Below are positions 1-6,644 of a stretch of DNA of 8,928 bases, one piece after another. A program made the translations under genes and the position numbers. Every line of letters starts with the position of its first letter. Positions within the stretch are counted from its first letter, which is position 1. The DNA is from Bacteroidales bacterium UBA4353 (GTDB lineage: Bacteria > Bacteroidota > Bacteroidia > Bacteroidales > Paludibacteraceae). The notes under the pieces are model-generated. The model saw only the letters and a program-made list of their open reading frames with translations. It was not told where the DNA came from and made no database searches. The stretch lies in the NCBI GenBank assembly GCA_002394025.1, contig DGSV01000059.1:13864-22791 (forward strand), written 5' to 3'.

Positions 1-1497
1 AATATCATCAAACCCGCCATGACCCGAGGCGAAATACAATTCATAGGCGCCACAACGAGCAAGGAATATACACAGCATATTGAGAAAGACGGAGCCCTAA
101 ACAGACGCTTTCAGCGCTTACGTATCGAACCAACCTCACCTACCGACACACTGACTATTCTCAAACTGCTCCAACCCAAATATGAACAACACCACCATGT
201 TCACTACAGCGAAGAGGCTCTCAATGCCTGCGTGCGCATGGCTGAACGATACATCACAGACCGTGAATTTCCTGACAAGGCGATAGACATCATGGACGAA
301 GCAGGAGCGCGCAACCAGATGACAACATACCTCACCACACCGGAAATCGACGAACTTGAGAAAGAATTGGCGCAGCTGCGCGAACAAAAGCAAGAAGCCT
401 ACCGCTTCCAAGACAGCGGAAAGTTAGCATCAATACGTCTGAGGGAAATGCAAATCAACAAGGAATTGCATATCATGCGTCAAGAGCTTTACAAGACCCA
501 TGAAGATGAGATGCCCGTGGTTGATACCGATACTATAGCACGCGTGGTAGCCATCAGCACAAACATCCCCGTGGAGCGCGTAGCCAACGACGAAAAACAG
601 AGATTACGCACCATGGCTCAAGAACTCAAAGCCACCGTGATAGGTCAGGACGCCGCCATTGATGCTGCCGTACGTTGCATACAACGCAACAGGGTCGGCA
701 TCAAAGACCCCCAGAAGCCCATCGGAACTTTCCTATTCCTCGGACCTACGGGAGTAGGAAAAACATACCTGACAAAATGCCTCGCGAAATTCATGTTCGG
801 CACCGAAGACGCTGTGATACGCTTCGACATGAGCGAATACATGGAGCGCATAGCCGTCACGAGACTGATAGGGTCATCGCCCGGATATATAGGATATGAA
901 GAAGGTGGCCAACTGACTGAAAAGGTGCGTCAGAAACCTTACTCGATAGTGCTCCTTGATGAGATAGAAAAAGCTCATGCCGACATCTACAACCTGCTGC
1001 TACAGGTGATGGACGAAGGGCGACTCACTGATGGTCACGGACGTGTCGTGGACTTCAAAAACACCATCATCGTAATGACATCAAACGTGGGCTCGGCACG
1101 CCTTGCGCAGGAGGGGAAAGGATTTGGTTTTCAGGTTATCACACCGGAAACCACAGCCGAGAACAACCAACATATCATCAACAGGGAATTGCGCAAAAAA
1201 TTCTCTATGGAATTTCTCAACCGCATAGACCAAACAGTGATTTTCGATCCTCTGACACGCGAGTCTATCAACACCATTATCGACCTTGAACTCAACAAGT
1301 TGCGCAAACGTCTCAGCGTATTGGACTACACCCTGACACTCACCGATGACACCTACGAGAAAATTCGCAAAGAAGGCTATGACCCGCAATTCGGCGCCAG
1401 ACCCCTCAAACGTGCCATACAACGCTACGTGGAAGACCCCGTGACAGACTTCCTGCTACAGGACCATGACATAACCGACAATAACATCATAGTATGA
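1..1497 (+). CDS. clpC: ClpC-type AAA+ ATPase, C-terminal 498 residues (5' end outside window)
   Basis: ATP-dependent unfoldase of the Clp/Hsp100 family, expected to feed substrates to the ClpP peptidase in the cytosol. The frame is open from base 1, so the N-terminal domain and the first Walker A are missing. Visible in order: the end of the first AAA+ domain (IGATT, then DGALNRRF with the arginine-finger region, and YITDREFPDKAIDIMDEAGAR); a short charged helical middle region at about bases 340-500 resembling the UVR motif of ClpC; and the second AAA+ domain with Walker A GPTGVGKT (742-765), Walker B IVLLDE (946-963) and sensor-2 GARPLKR (1393-1413). The short middle region and a GFGF loop (1120-1131), placed where ClpA/ClpC carry the ClpP-binding tripeptide, favour ClpC over ClpB. 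The protein ends soon after sensor 2, so its tail looks shorter than usual for the family. The stop overlaps the next start by 4 bp. Confidence 0.93.
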   Translation, partial: NIIKPAMTRGEIQFIGATTSKEYTQHIEKDGALNRRFQRLRIEPTSPTDTLTILKLLQPKYEQHHHVHYSEEALNACVRMAERYITDREFPDKAIDIMDEAGARNQMTTYLTTPEIDELEKELAQLREQKQEAYRFQDSGKLASIRLREMQINKELHIMRQELYKTHEDEMPVVDTDTIARVVAISTNIPVERVANDEKQRLRTMAQELKATVIGQDAAIDAAVRCIQRNRVGIKDPQKPIGTFLFLGPTGVGKTYLTKCLAKFMFGTEDAVIRFDMSEYMERIAVTRLIGSSPGYIGYEEGGQLTEKVRQKPYSIVLLDEIEKAHADIYNLLLQVMDEGRLTDGHGRVVDFKNTIIVMTSNVGSARLAQEGKGFGFQVITPETTAENNQHIINRELRKKFSMEFLNRIDQTVIFDPLTRESINTIIDLELNKLRKRLSVLDYTLTLTDDTYEKIRKEGYDPQFGARPLKRAIQRYVEDPVTDFLLQDHDITDNNIIV

Positions 1498-1967
1498 CAG
1501 CACAACAGCGACGCGAAATCATAGTACGCCTGATAGAACGCGGCGAGGTGAGCACTCAAAACCAGCTGCGCGACGCATTACTCGAATACGGCTGCAAGGT
1601 CACGCAGGTCACCATATCACGCGACCTCGACGAACTGCATATCAAACGTCGCAAGGACATAAACGGGCTGATGACATACACTCTGCCGCGAAGCAATAAT
1701 ATGCCCACCCCAAAAGCCGTGGAAAAAGAACAACGCGATAATAGACCACCTATTTATAGCATCAACTTCCAAGGCAATAACTGCGTCATAAAAACCAGAA
1801 AAGGCTATGCCCAAGCGGTGGCGGTAAGCATTGACGAACTTGACAACCCGCTCATCATGGGAACCATCGCCGGATTGGACACAGTACTGCTCATCACAAC
1901 TGACAAGCTCCATAACGCAACCATTAAAGCCACTTTAGAGCAACTATTTCATATCAAGCAAAAATAA
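1494..1967 (+). CDS. argR: ArgR-family transcriptional regulator with altered arginine pocket
   Basis: 157 residues, the normal ArgR/AhrC length. The N-terminal winged helix (about residues 1-70) contains VTQVTISRDLDEL, with S42 and R43 at the positions that contact operator DNA in the family. After a linker, the C-terminal domain (about 85-157) should form the hexamer and bind L-arginine; its signature reads GTIAGLDT at residues 123-130, where the usual form is GTIAGDDT. The residue matching E. coli Asp128 is therefore Leu (codon 1875-1877), while Asp129 is kept. Family knowledge: ArgR represses arginine synthesis and activates catabolism when arginine is bound. Inference: arginine sensing may be weak or changed here. 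The ATG lies in an ATGA overlap with the clpC stop, which suggests translational coupling; no arginine genes are adjacent. Family assignment is firm, the ligand is not. Confidence 0.9.
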   Translation: MTAQQRREIIVRLIERGEVSTQNQLRDALLEYGCKVTQVTISRDLDELHIKRRKDINGLMTYTLPRSNNMPTPKAVEKEQRDNRPPIYSINFQGNNCVIKTRKGYAQAVAVSIDELDNPLIMGTIAGLDTVLLITTDKLHNATIKATLEQLFHIKQK

Positions 1968-1985
1968 CAACAAAAAAATAATGCC

Positions 1986-3950
1986 ATGAGTTACCTCAAT
2001 TTCGACAAAACTTTACTTATCAATCTCTCACGTTCCCTAACCAAAGAGATGATACGTACCAACCGCGCCGGCGCTTACAACAGCACCACCCTCGTTGACT
2101 GCAACACCCGCAAGTACCACGGTCAACTCGTTCTTCCACTGCCCGAGCTCGGCGATGACAACTACGTGCTGCTCTCAAGTCTTGACGAGACAGTTATTCA
2201 GCATGGTGCGGAATTCAACCTCGGCGTGCATCAGTACAAAGGCGGAAGCACCAACCCAAATGGCTACAAGTATATCCGCCAATTCGACTGCGAAGTCATC
2301 TCGCGCACCGTTTATCGCGTAGGTGGCGTGATCCTCGCCAAAGAGCGAATGCTCGTATCCTTTGAACCACGAGTGCTCATTCGTTACACCCTGCTCGAAG
2401 CGCATAGCCCCACCACACTGCGATTCAAACCTTTCTTGGCATTTCGCAGCGTAAACCAACTCACGCATGCCAACGACAGAGCCAATACGGCTTTCGAAGA
2501 AGTGGACAACGGCATAGCCATGCAACTATACCCAGAATACCCCAAACTCTATATGCAGTTCTCACGCCAGAACAGTTATACACACAAGCCCGACTGGTAC
2601 AAGGATATCGAATATTTCAAAGAACGTGAACGCGGGCTGGAATATCTTGAGGACCTGCTTGTGCCCGGTACCTTTGAAATGCCTATCAAAAAAGGCGAAA
2701 GCATAATATTCTCGGCAGGTATCAGCCCCGTGAAACCACGCGCCCTGAAAGGCGTATGGGACATGGAGATGACACGCCGCAACGCACGCACGGATATGTA
2801 TAACACCCTGCGTAACAGTGCTGCGCAATTCTATAAACGCCAAGGCGGGAAATGCTATCTACTGGCGGGATACCCATGGTTCGTGGCGGAAGCACGAAAC
2901 CAGTTCCAAGCGCTTCCGGGATGTACACTGACAATAGGACGTGACGAGTATTGGGATGCCATCATGGACCAAACGGCAGTGCCGGAAATCAGAGCGTTTA
3001 TCAGCGGACATAACGAAGACATCAAACTGCATGGCATTGACGAACCCGACGCTCTGCTGTGGGCTATCAACGCCATACAACGTTTCGCACAGCACAAAGG
3101 ACTTGACGAAGCCGTGAAACGTTATGCTGATGTGGTAACAGAAATCATGACATTCCTGCGGCAGAATAAACATCCGCGCCTGTTCCTGCATAGCAACGGA
3201 CTGGTATATACCAACGGAACCGAACAGCCCGCAACATGGATGAATGCCGTAGAGAACTCACGACCCATAACCCCAAGAACAGGCTACGTGGTTGAAATCA
3301 ACGCACTATGGTACAACGCACTATGCTTCACGGCGGAGATAGAACGCCACAGACATCACCTGCACGATGCGGATATGCTTGAGTATCAAGCGGAAATCAC
3401 TAAAGGCTCGTTCATCAACTACTTCTGGAACGGACTTTACCTTGACGACTATGTTGTGGACCTTTATCACGACAAGGAAGTTCGTCCTAATATGCTCTAT
3501 GCCGTGTCACTACCCTACTCACCACTTGACCGAAAGCAGCAAAAATCAGTGCTTGATATATGCACAAAAGAACTGCTCACCGCCAAAGGCTTGCGCACAT
3601 TATCACCCAAGAGCGGAGCCTACAGACCCATGTATGTCGGTGGTCTGCTGGAGCGCGACCGCAATTATCACAACGGACCGGTATGGCCTTGCACGATAGA
3701 CGCATACGTGGAAGCATACCTGCGTATCTACAAAAATAGCGGACGCAGCTTCGTAGAACGATTGCTTGTGGGATATGAGGCGGAGATGGACCAGCTATGT
3801 ATCGGCACAATCAACGAACTCTACGACGGCAACCCACCCTATTTCGGACACGGAGGCATGAGCTTCGCAACGTCAGTAGCAGCGGTGCTACGCGTGATAG
3901 AGATGAAAAACAAACTCGAAGAGCAAGAAAAACAACAAATTGACAAATAA
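1986..3950 (+). CDS. glycogen debranching enzyme (amylo-alpha-1,6-glucosidase, GH133 type)
   Basis: 654 residues, full length for the bacterial two-domain debranching enzyme. It should remove alpha-1,6-linked glucose at glycogen branch points in the cytosol. The N-terminal domain opens with the family signature TNRAGAYNSTTLVDCNTRKYHG, followed by the Bacteroides-like stretch LLSSLDETVIQHGAEFNLG. The C-terminal (alpha/alpha)6 domain, from about residue 300, has DEPDALLWAINAI, where D355 is the likely acid catalyst by analogy with DA-LWF motifs in the family. It then has NYHNGPVWPCTIDAY and INELYDGNPPYFGHGG; E611 in this last motif is a candidate second catalytic residue. Catalytic assignments are inferred from motif position only. 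The gene begins 18 bases after argR without a visible promoter, so it is probably co-transcribed with clpC-argR. The glycosyltransferase and GH57 amylase that often sit beside this gene in Bacteroides do not follow here. Confidence 0.92.
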   Translation: MSYLNFDKTLLINLSRSLTKEMIRTNRAGAYNSTTLVDCNTRKYHGQLVLPLPELGDDNYVLLSSLDETVIQHGAEFNLGVHQYKGGSTNPNGYKYIRQFDCEVISRTVYRVGGVILAKERMLVSFEPRVLIRYTLLEAHSPTTLRFKPFLAFRSVNQLTHANDRANTAFEEVDNGIAMQLYPEYPKLYMQFSRQNSYTHKPDWYKDIEYFKERERGLEYLEDLLVPGTFEMPIKKGESIIFSAGISPVKPRALKGVWDMEMTRRNARTDMYNTLRNSAAQFYKRQGGKCYLLAGYPWFVAEARNQFQALPGCTLTIGRDEYWDAIMDQTAVPEIRAFISGHNEDIKLHGIDEPDALLWAINAIQRFAQHKGLDEAVKRYADVVTEIMTFLRQNKHPRLFLHSNGLVYTNGTEQPATWMNAVENSRPITPRTGYVVEINALWYNALCFTAEIERHRHHLHDADMLEYQAEITKGSFINYFWNGLYLDDYVVDLYHDKEVRPNMLYAVSLPYSPLDRKQQKSVLDICTKELLTAKGLRTLSPKSGAYRPMYVGGLLERDRNYHNGPVWPCTIDAYVEAYLRIYKNSGRSFVERLLVGYEAEMDQLCIGTINELYDGNPPYFGHGGMSFATSVAAVLRVIEMKNKLEEQEKQQIDK

Positions 3951-3953
3951 AGC

Positions 3954-3984
3954 ATTGTCATTAGAAAAAAAAATCGTACCTTTG
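3954..3984 (+). promoter_or_regulatory. Bacteroidota housekeeping promoter for rpsP
   Basis: A -33 element ATTG (3954-3957) and a -7 element TACCTTTG (3977-3984) are separated by 19 bases. This matches the TTTG / TAnnTTTG consensus used by the primary sigma factor of Bacteroidota. Transcription should begin a few bases downstream, near 3990, giving a leader of about 55 bases before rpsP. The site begins only a few bases after the stop of the debranching enzyme gene and marks a new transcription unit. Confidence 0.85.
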
Positions 3985-3989
3985 CAGTC

Positions 3990-4006
3990 GCCTTTCGGGT
4001 AAAGGC
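3990..4006 (+). promoter_or_regulatory. small stem-loop at the 5' end of the rpsP leader
   Basis: GCCTTT (3990-3995) and AAAGGC (4001-4006) form a perfect 6-bp stem around the loop CGGGT. It lies almost exactly at the predicted transcription start, so it would cap the 5' end of the mRNA. The rest of the leader (4007-4045) is A-rich and looks unstructured, as usual for start regions without a Shine-Dalgarno motif in this phylum. Possible roles are transcript stabilisation or part of an S16 autoregulatory leader; the sequence alone does not decide. Confidence 0.5.
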
Positions 4007-4045
4007 ATAGTTCAACAAAATAATAACCAAAATCATTTACTAACA

Positions 4046-4582
4046 ATGGCAGTAAAAATCAGATTGCAACGTCATGGCCGTAAGTCCTACGCTTACTACC
4101 ATATCGTTATCGCAACGAGCGAAGCACCACGTGATGGTCGCTACATTGAACGCATCGGTTCCTACAACCCTAACACCAATCCCGCAACGGTTGATCTCAA
4201 CTTCGAACGTGCATTGTATTGGCTCAACTGCGGTGCTCAGCCCACAGACACAGTACGCAATATCCTCTCCCGCGAGGGTGTGCTACTGATGAAGCACCTG
4301 CAAGGTGGTGTCAAGAAAGGCGCTTTTGACGAAGCGGAAGCACAACGTCGTTTCGACGCTTGGAAAGCCGACAAACAAAAGGGACTGGAAAAAGTAATCC
4401 GCAAACAAGCTGACGCTCAACTCGCGGAAGCTAAAGCACGCCTTGAGGCCGAAGAGAAAGTCAATGAGGCTAAAGCTGAAGCAGTAGCGAAAAAACGCCA
4501 AGAGAAAATCGAGGCTGAAGCGCAAGCCGCAAAGGAAGAAGCTCAAGCTGAAGCAGCTGAGCAGGAAAATCCCGCGGAATAA
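4046..4582 (+). CDS. rpsP: 30S ribosomal protein S16
   Basis: S16 is an assembly protein of the small ribosomal subunit that binds 16S rRNA. The start MAVKIRLQRHGRKSYAYYHI and the following RDGRYIERIGSYNP are the S16 core signature. The core occupies about the first 80-90 residues. The protein is 178 residues long, about twice the size of E. coli S16, because of a tail from about residue 115 rich in Lys, Glu, Ala and Gln. This tail is predicted to be a charged helix or coiled coil, and an extended tail of this kind is normal for Bacteroidota S16. The gene has its own promoter 62 bases upstream and is followed by a strong stem-loop, so it may be mostly monocistronic. No Shine-Dalgarno motif is visible before the ATG. 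Confidence 0.97.
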   Translation: MAVKIRLQRHGRKSYAYYHIVIATSEAPRDGRYIERIGSYNPNTNPATVDLNFERALYWLNCGAQPTDTVRNILSREGVLLMKHLQGGVKKGAFDEAEAQRRFDAWKADKQKGLEKVIRKQADAQLAEAKARLEAEEKVNEAKAEAVAKKRQEKIEAEAQAAKEEAQAEAAEQENPAE

Positions 4583-4592
4583 TATGAGACTA

Positions 4593-4647
4593 ATTATAGG
4601 ACAACGGAAACGTTCCACACAGGGACGTTTCTTGTTGTTATTATAAT
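4593..4647 (+). terminator. long stem-loop after rpsP, probable terminator or processing hairpin
   Basis: The arms 4601-4616 and 4622-4638 pair almost completely around the 5-base loop ACACA: 16 base pairs with two G-U pairs and one bulged T. After a short mismatch, ATTATA (4593-4598) and TATAAT (4642-4647) extend the stem. The sequence after the stem is AT-rich (TTATTATAAT) but is not a clean run of T. The near symmetry would let it act on both strands. It sits between rpsP and rlmH, where no new promoter is evident, so it may be an attenuating terminator with readthrough into rlmH or an mRNA-stabilising structure. Confidence 0.7.
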
Positions 4648-4659
4648 ACAGGGTGAAGT

Positions 4660-5133
4660 ATGAAAATCAAACTGCTACTCGTAGGCAAAACCACGGACAC
4701 CAACCTTTGCACCCTTATAGAGGAATATGTCAAACGCATAAAACGCTACTTGCCTTTCGAGATGACAATAATCCCCGAACTGCGCAATGCCAAAAGTCTG
4801 AGCATGGAGCAGCAAAAAGAGCTTGAAGGCAACGAGATATTACGATGTGTGGGCGACTCGGACTTTGTAGCTATCCTTGACGAACACGGCACCGAATATC
4901 GCAGCATAGAATTCGCGTCATGGCTCTCAAAGCAAATGGACAGCGGGCGAAAAACACTATGGCTCATAGTCGGAGGACCTTATGGTTTTAGTAACGCTGT
5001 GCGCCAAAGAGCCAACACGAGTATCTCGTTGAGCAAAATGACGCTGTCGCACCAGATGGTGCGGCTATTCGCTACGGAACAAATCTACAGAGCATTGACA
5101 ATCATAAATCACGAACCTTATCATCACGAATAG
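4660..5133 (+). CDS. rlmH: 23S rRNA (pseudouridine-1915-N3)-methyltransferase RlmH
   Basis: 157 residues, the standard RlmH length. The enzyme methylates pseudouridine 1915 in helix 69 of 23S rRNA on assembled 70S ribosomes, using S-adenosylmethionine. The SPOUT trefoil-knot signature is clear in the C-terminal half: LIVGGPYGFS, with GGPYG at residues 105-109, then LSKMTLSHQMVRLFATEQIYRA. The protein ends in NHEPYHHE, the family's conserved tail that contributes to the active site. The N-terminus MKIKLLLVGKT is typical. Translation may be helped by the purine-rich GGGTGAAG just before the ATG, which is unusual in a window otherwise without Shine-Dalgarno-like sites. The gene follows the rpsP stem-loop and lies 9 bases before nudC. 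Confidence 0.96.
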   Translation: MKIKLLLVGKTTDTNLCTLIEEYVKRIKRYLPFEMTIIPELRNAKSLSMEQQKELEGNEILRCVGDSDFVAILDEHGTEYRSIEFASWLSKQMDSGRKTLWLIVGGPYGFSNAVRQRANTSISLSKMTLSHQMVRLFATEQIYRALTIINHEPYHHE

Positions 5134-5142
5134 AACCAAATA

Positions 5143-5892
5143 ATGAAGTATATCATTGTCAACACATCAGGTTCGATCCTTCTCTACAACGATAGTCTGC
5201 CACAAACTAACCCCTATTCCACCGTACCCCGTGAGCTGACACATAATCTTAACCTATGGCGTCCTGATAGCGATGCCATAGCCTATGGCATCGATGCCGC
5301 AGCACCTGATGGCTACCAATGGGTTGATCTGCGCTCAGCATGGCTTACACTGACACCTCGCGACTTTGACTCTGCCACCCACGGAGTAATGTGGGTGCAT
5401 TGGGAACGGACAACACGCTTCTGCCCTGCATGCGGCACACCATTGCTCAGAAGCGAAGAACTCACCAAACACTGCCCACAATGCGGTAAAGACTACTACC
5501 CGAACATAGCACCTGCGATAATAGTACGAGTTGACAGAGGCGAAAAAACACTGCTCGCCAGAGCAGCACTACGACCCAACTTCTTCGGACTGATATCAGG
5601 CTTCGTGGAAGGTGGAGAAACATTTGAACAATGCGTGGTTCGCGAACTGCGCGAAGAAACGGGAATAGAAATCTCCAATCTCACCTATTTTGGTTCACAG
5701 TCATGGCCATTCCCCAGTGGCATCATGATAGGCTTCACGGCAGACTATGCCGGCGGAGAAATAAAGCTCGGAGACGGAGAACTGCTTGAAGCGGACTTCT
5801 ATACGCGACAAGAAGTACTACGAATGAACATACCAAAACCTTTCAGCATATCCCGGCACCTGATAGACCAGTGGCTCAATAAGCAAGCATGA
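5143..5892 (+). CDS. nudC: NAD(H) pyrophosphatase / NAD-cap hydrolase, Nudix family
   Basis: 249 residues, close to the usual NudC length of about 250-260. The enzyme cleaves NAD(H) to NMN(H) and AMP, and in characterised bacteria also removes NAD caps from RNA 5' ends. An N-terminal domain of about 90 residues is followed by a four-cysteine zinc ribbon (C94, C97, C111, C114) and then the catalytic Nudix fold. The Nudix box runs from G153 to I175 and keeps every consensus residue, with metal ligands in RELREE at 167-172. The NudC-specific motif SQPWPFPxS appears here as SQSWPFPSG from residue 185, so two motif positions differ. Its last bases overlap the start of the following response regulator (ATGA), suggesting coupled translation. 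A perfect inverted repeat lies within the N-terminal coding part at 5271-5293. Confidence 0.94.
   Translation: MKYIIVNTSGSILLYNDSLPQTNPYSTVPRELTHNLNLWRPDSDAIAYGIDAAAPDGYQWVDLRSAWLTLTPRDFDSATHGVMWVHWERTTRFCPACGTPLLRSEELTKHCPQCGKDYYPNIAPAIIVRVDRGEKTLLARAALRPNFFGLISGFVEGGETFEQCVVRELREETGIEISNLTYFGSQSWPFPSGIMIGFTADYAGGEIKLGDGELLEADFYTRQEVLRMNIPKPFSISRHLIDQWLNKQA
5271..5293. repeat. perfect 10-bp inverted repeat with 3-base spacer inside nudC
   Basis: CGATGCCATA (5271-5280) and its exact reverse complement TATGGCATCG (5284-5293) flank GCC. The sequence encodes part of the N-terminal domain of NudC (around DAIAYGID). It could form an RNA hairpin or serve as a dyad site for a protein, or it may be chance; no copies were noticed elsewhere in the window. 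Confidence 0.6.
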
Positions 5893-6590
5893 ATAAAAAA
5901 ATAAAAATACTACTGCTCCACAACGCTGAAACCATGGCACTCTTCAGCACCTTGGAGCGTGAATTTACATCTATGGGCTACGACGTATTCTCAACCCCGG
6001 ATGCAACTACAGCATTGAGTCGCTACAAACGCGTGAAACACCACCTCGTCATTACCGACATAAATTCCAATGCCACCAACACAAAAGAGTTCTACCAAAA
6101 CGTACTGGACACAAATCACAATGCCAACATCGTGGTTATCAGCTATCAGCATAGTAAGGAAGATATCACGGAAGCCTTGGCGGCAGGAGTCATAGATTTC
6201 ATCAAAGCCGAACTTGACCCACGTGAAATAGTGCTGCGACTTGGCAAACTCATGCTCTATTGCGGCATCATACCCTATGCACCCGAAACACACATAAACA
6301 TCGGACGTTACGTACTGGAAATCAACAAGCAGACGTTGACAGACACCGAAACGGGCACCGAAACGATACTCACCGGACGCGAATGCCAATTGCTCAAAAT
6401 TCTGCGCACCTATTCCGGACAAATCGTGGAACGCGAATGGGTGCTCAGAACATTCTGGAACAACGACGCTAACTATAACGCAAGGTCTATGGACGTATAT
6501 GTGAGCAGACTGCGCAAACTTCTCAGCGGAGATTCGACGATAAAAATAACCAGCAAACGAGGAAAAGGATATATGCTCACTATTGCGTAA
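5889..6590 (+). CDS. orphan OmpR/PhoB-type response regulator with atypical receiver
   Basis: 233 residues: a receiver domain (about 1-120) joined to an OmpR-type winged-helix DNA-binding domain (about 135-233, with RSMDVYVSRLRKLL and ITSKRGKGYML). In the receiver the phosphate-accepting Asp (D57, in VITDINS), the switch Ser (S85) and the conserved Lys (K106) are present. The acidic pair after the first strand, normally E/D-D and needed to hold Mg2+, reads LLLHNAET with H11-N12 instead. Family knowledge: receivers lacking this pair are often poorly phosphorylated or act independently of phosphate. No histidine kinase lies in the window. The ATG overlaps the nudC stop by 4 bp, so the two are probably translated together. 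Target genes cannot be inferred from the sequence. Confidence 0.9.
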   Translation: MNKKIKILLLHNAETMALFSTLEREFTSMGYDVFSTPDATTALSRYKRVKHHLVITDINSNATNTKEFYQNVLDTNHNANIVVISYQHSKEDITEALAAGVIDFIKAELDPREIVLRLGKLMLYCGIIPYAPETHINIGRYVLEINKQTLTDTETGTETILTGRECQLLKILRTYSGQIVEREWVLRTFWNNDANYNARSMDVYVSRLRKLLSGDSTIKITSKRGKGYMLTIA

Positions 6591-6613
6591 TTGATAGAAA
6601 AAACGTAACTTTG
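6582..6613 (+). promoter_or_regulatory. Bacteroidota housekeeping promoter for guaD
   Basis: ATTG (6582-6585) and TAACTTTG (6606-6613), separated by 20 bases, fit the -33 and -7 elements of the phylum's primary sigma factor. The -33 element lies inside the last codons of the response regulator gene. Transcription should begin around 6619, leaving a short A/T-rich leader before the guaD start. Confidence 0.8.
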
Positions 6614-6644
6614 CATTAGTATAACTACGTAAATCTATCAACTT

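Noticed and set aside
1..1497. ClpB disaggregase as an alternative to ClpC
   Set aside because: The middle region is far shorter than the ClpB coiled-coil domain, and a GFGF loop is present at the ClpP-docking position that ClpB lacks.
4390..4582. Repetitive Lys/Glu/Ala-rich end of rpsP, considered as a tandem repeat or assembly artefact
   Set aside because: Extended charged tails are usual for S16 in this phylum, and the DNA shows no exact repeat unit.
5991..6641. A 216-residue minus-strand frame opposite the response regulator
   Set aside because: The plus-strand gene is a complete two-domain regulator with expected motifs; the antisense product shows no family features and lacks a plausible start context.
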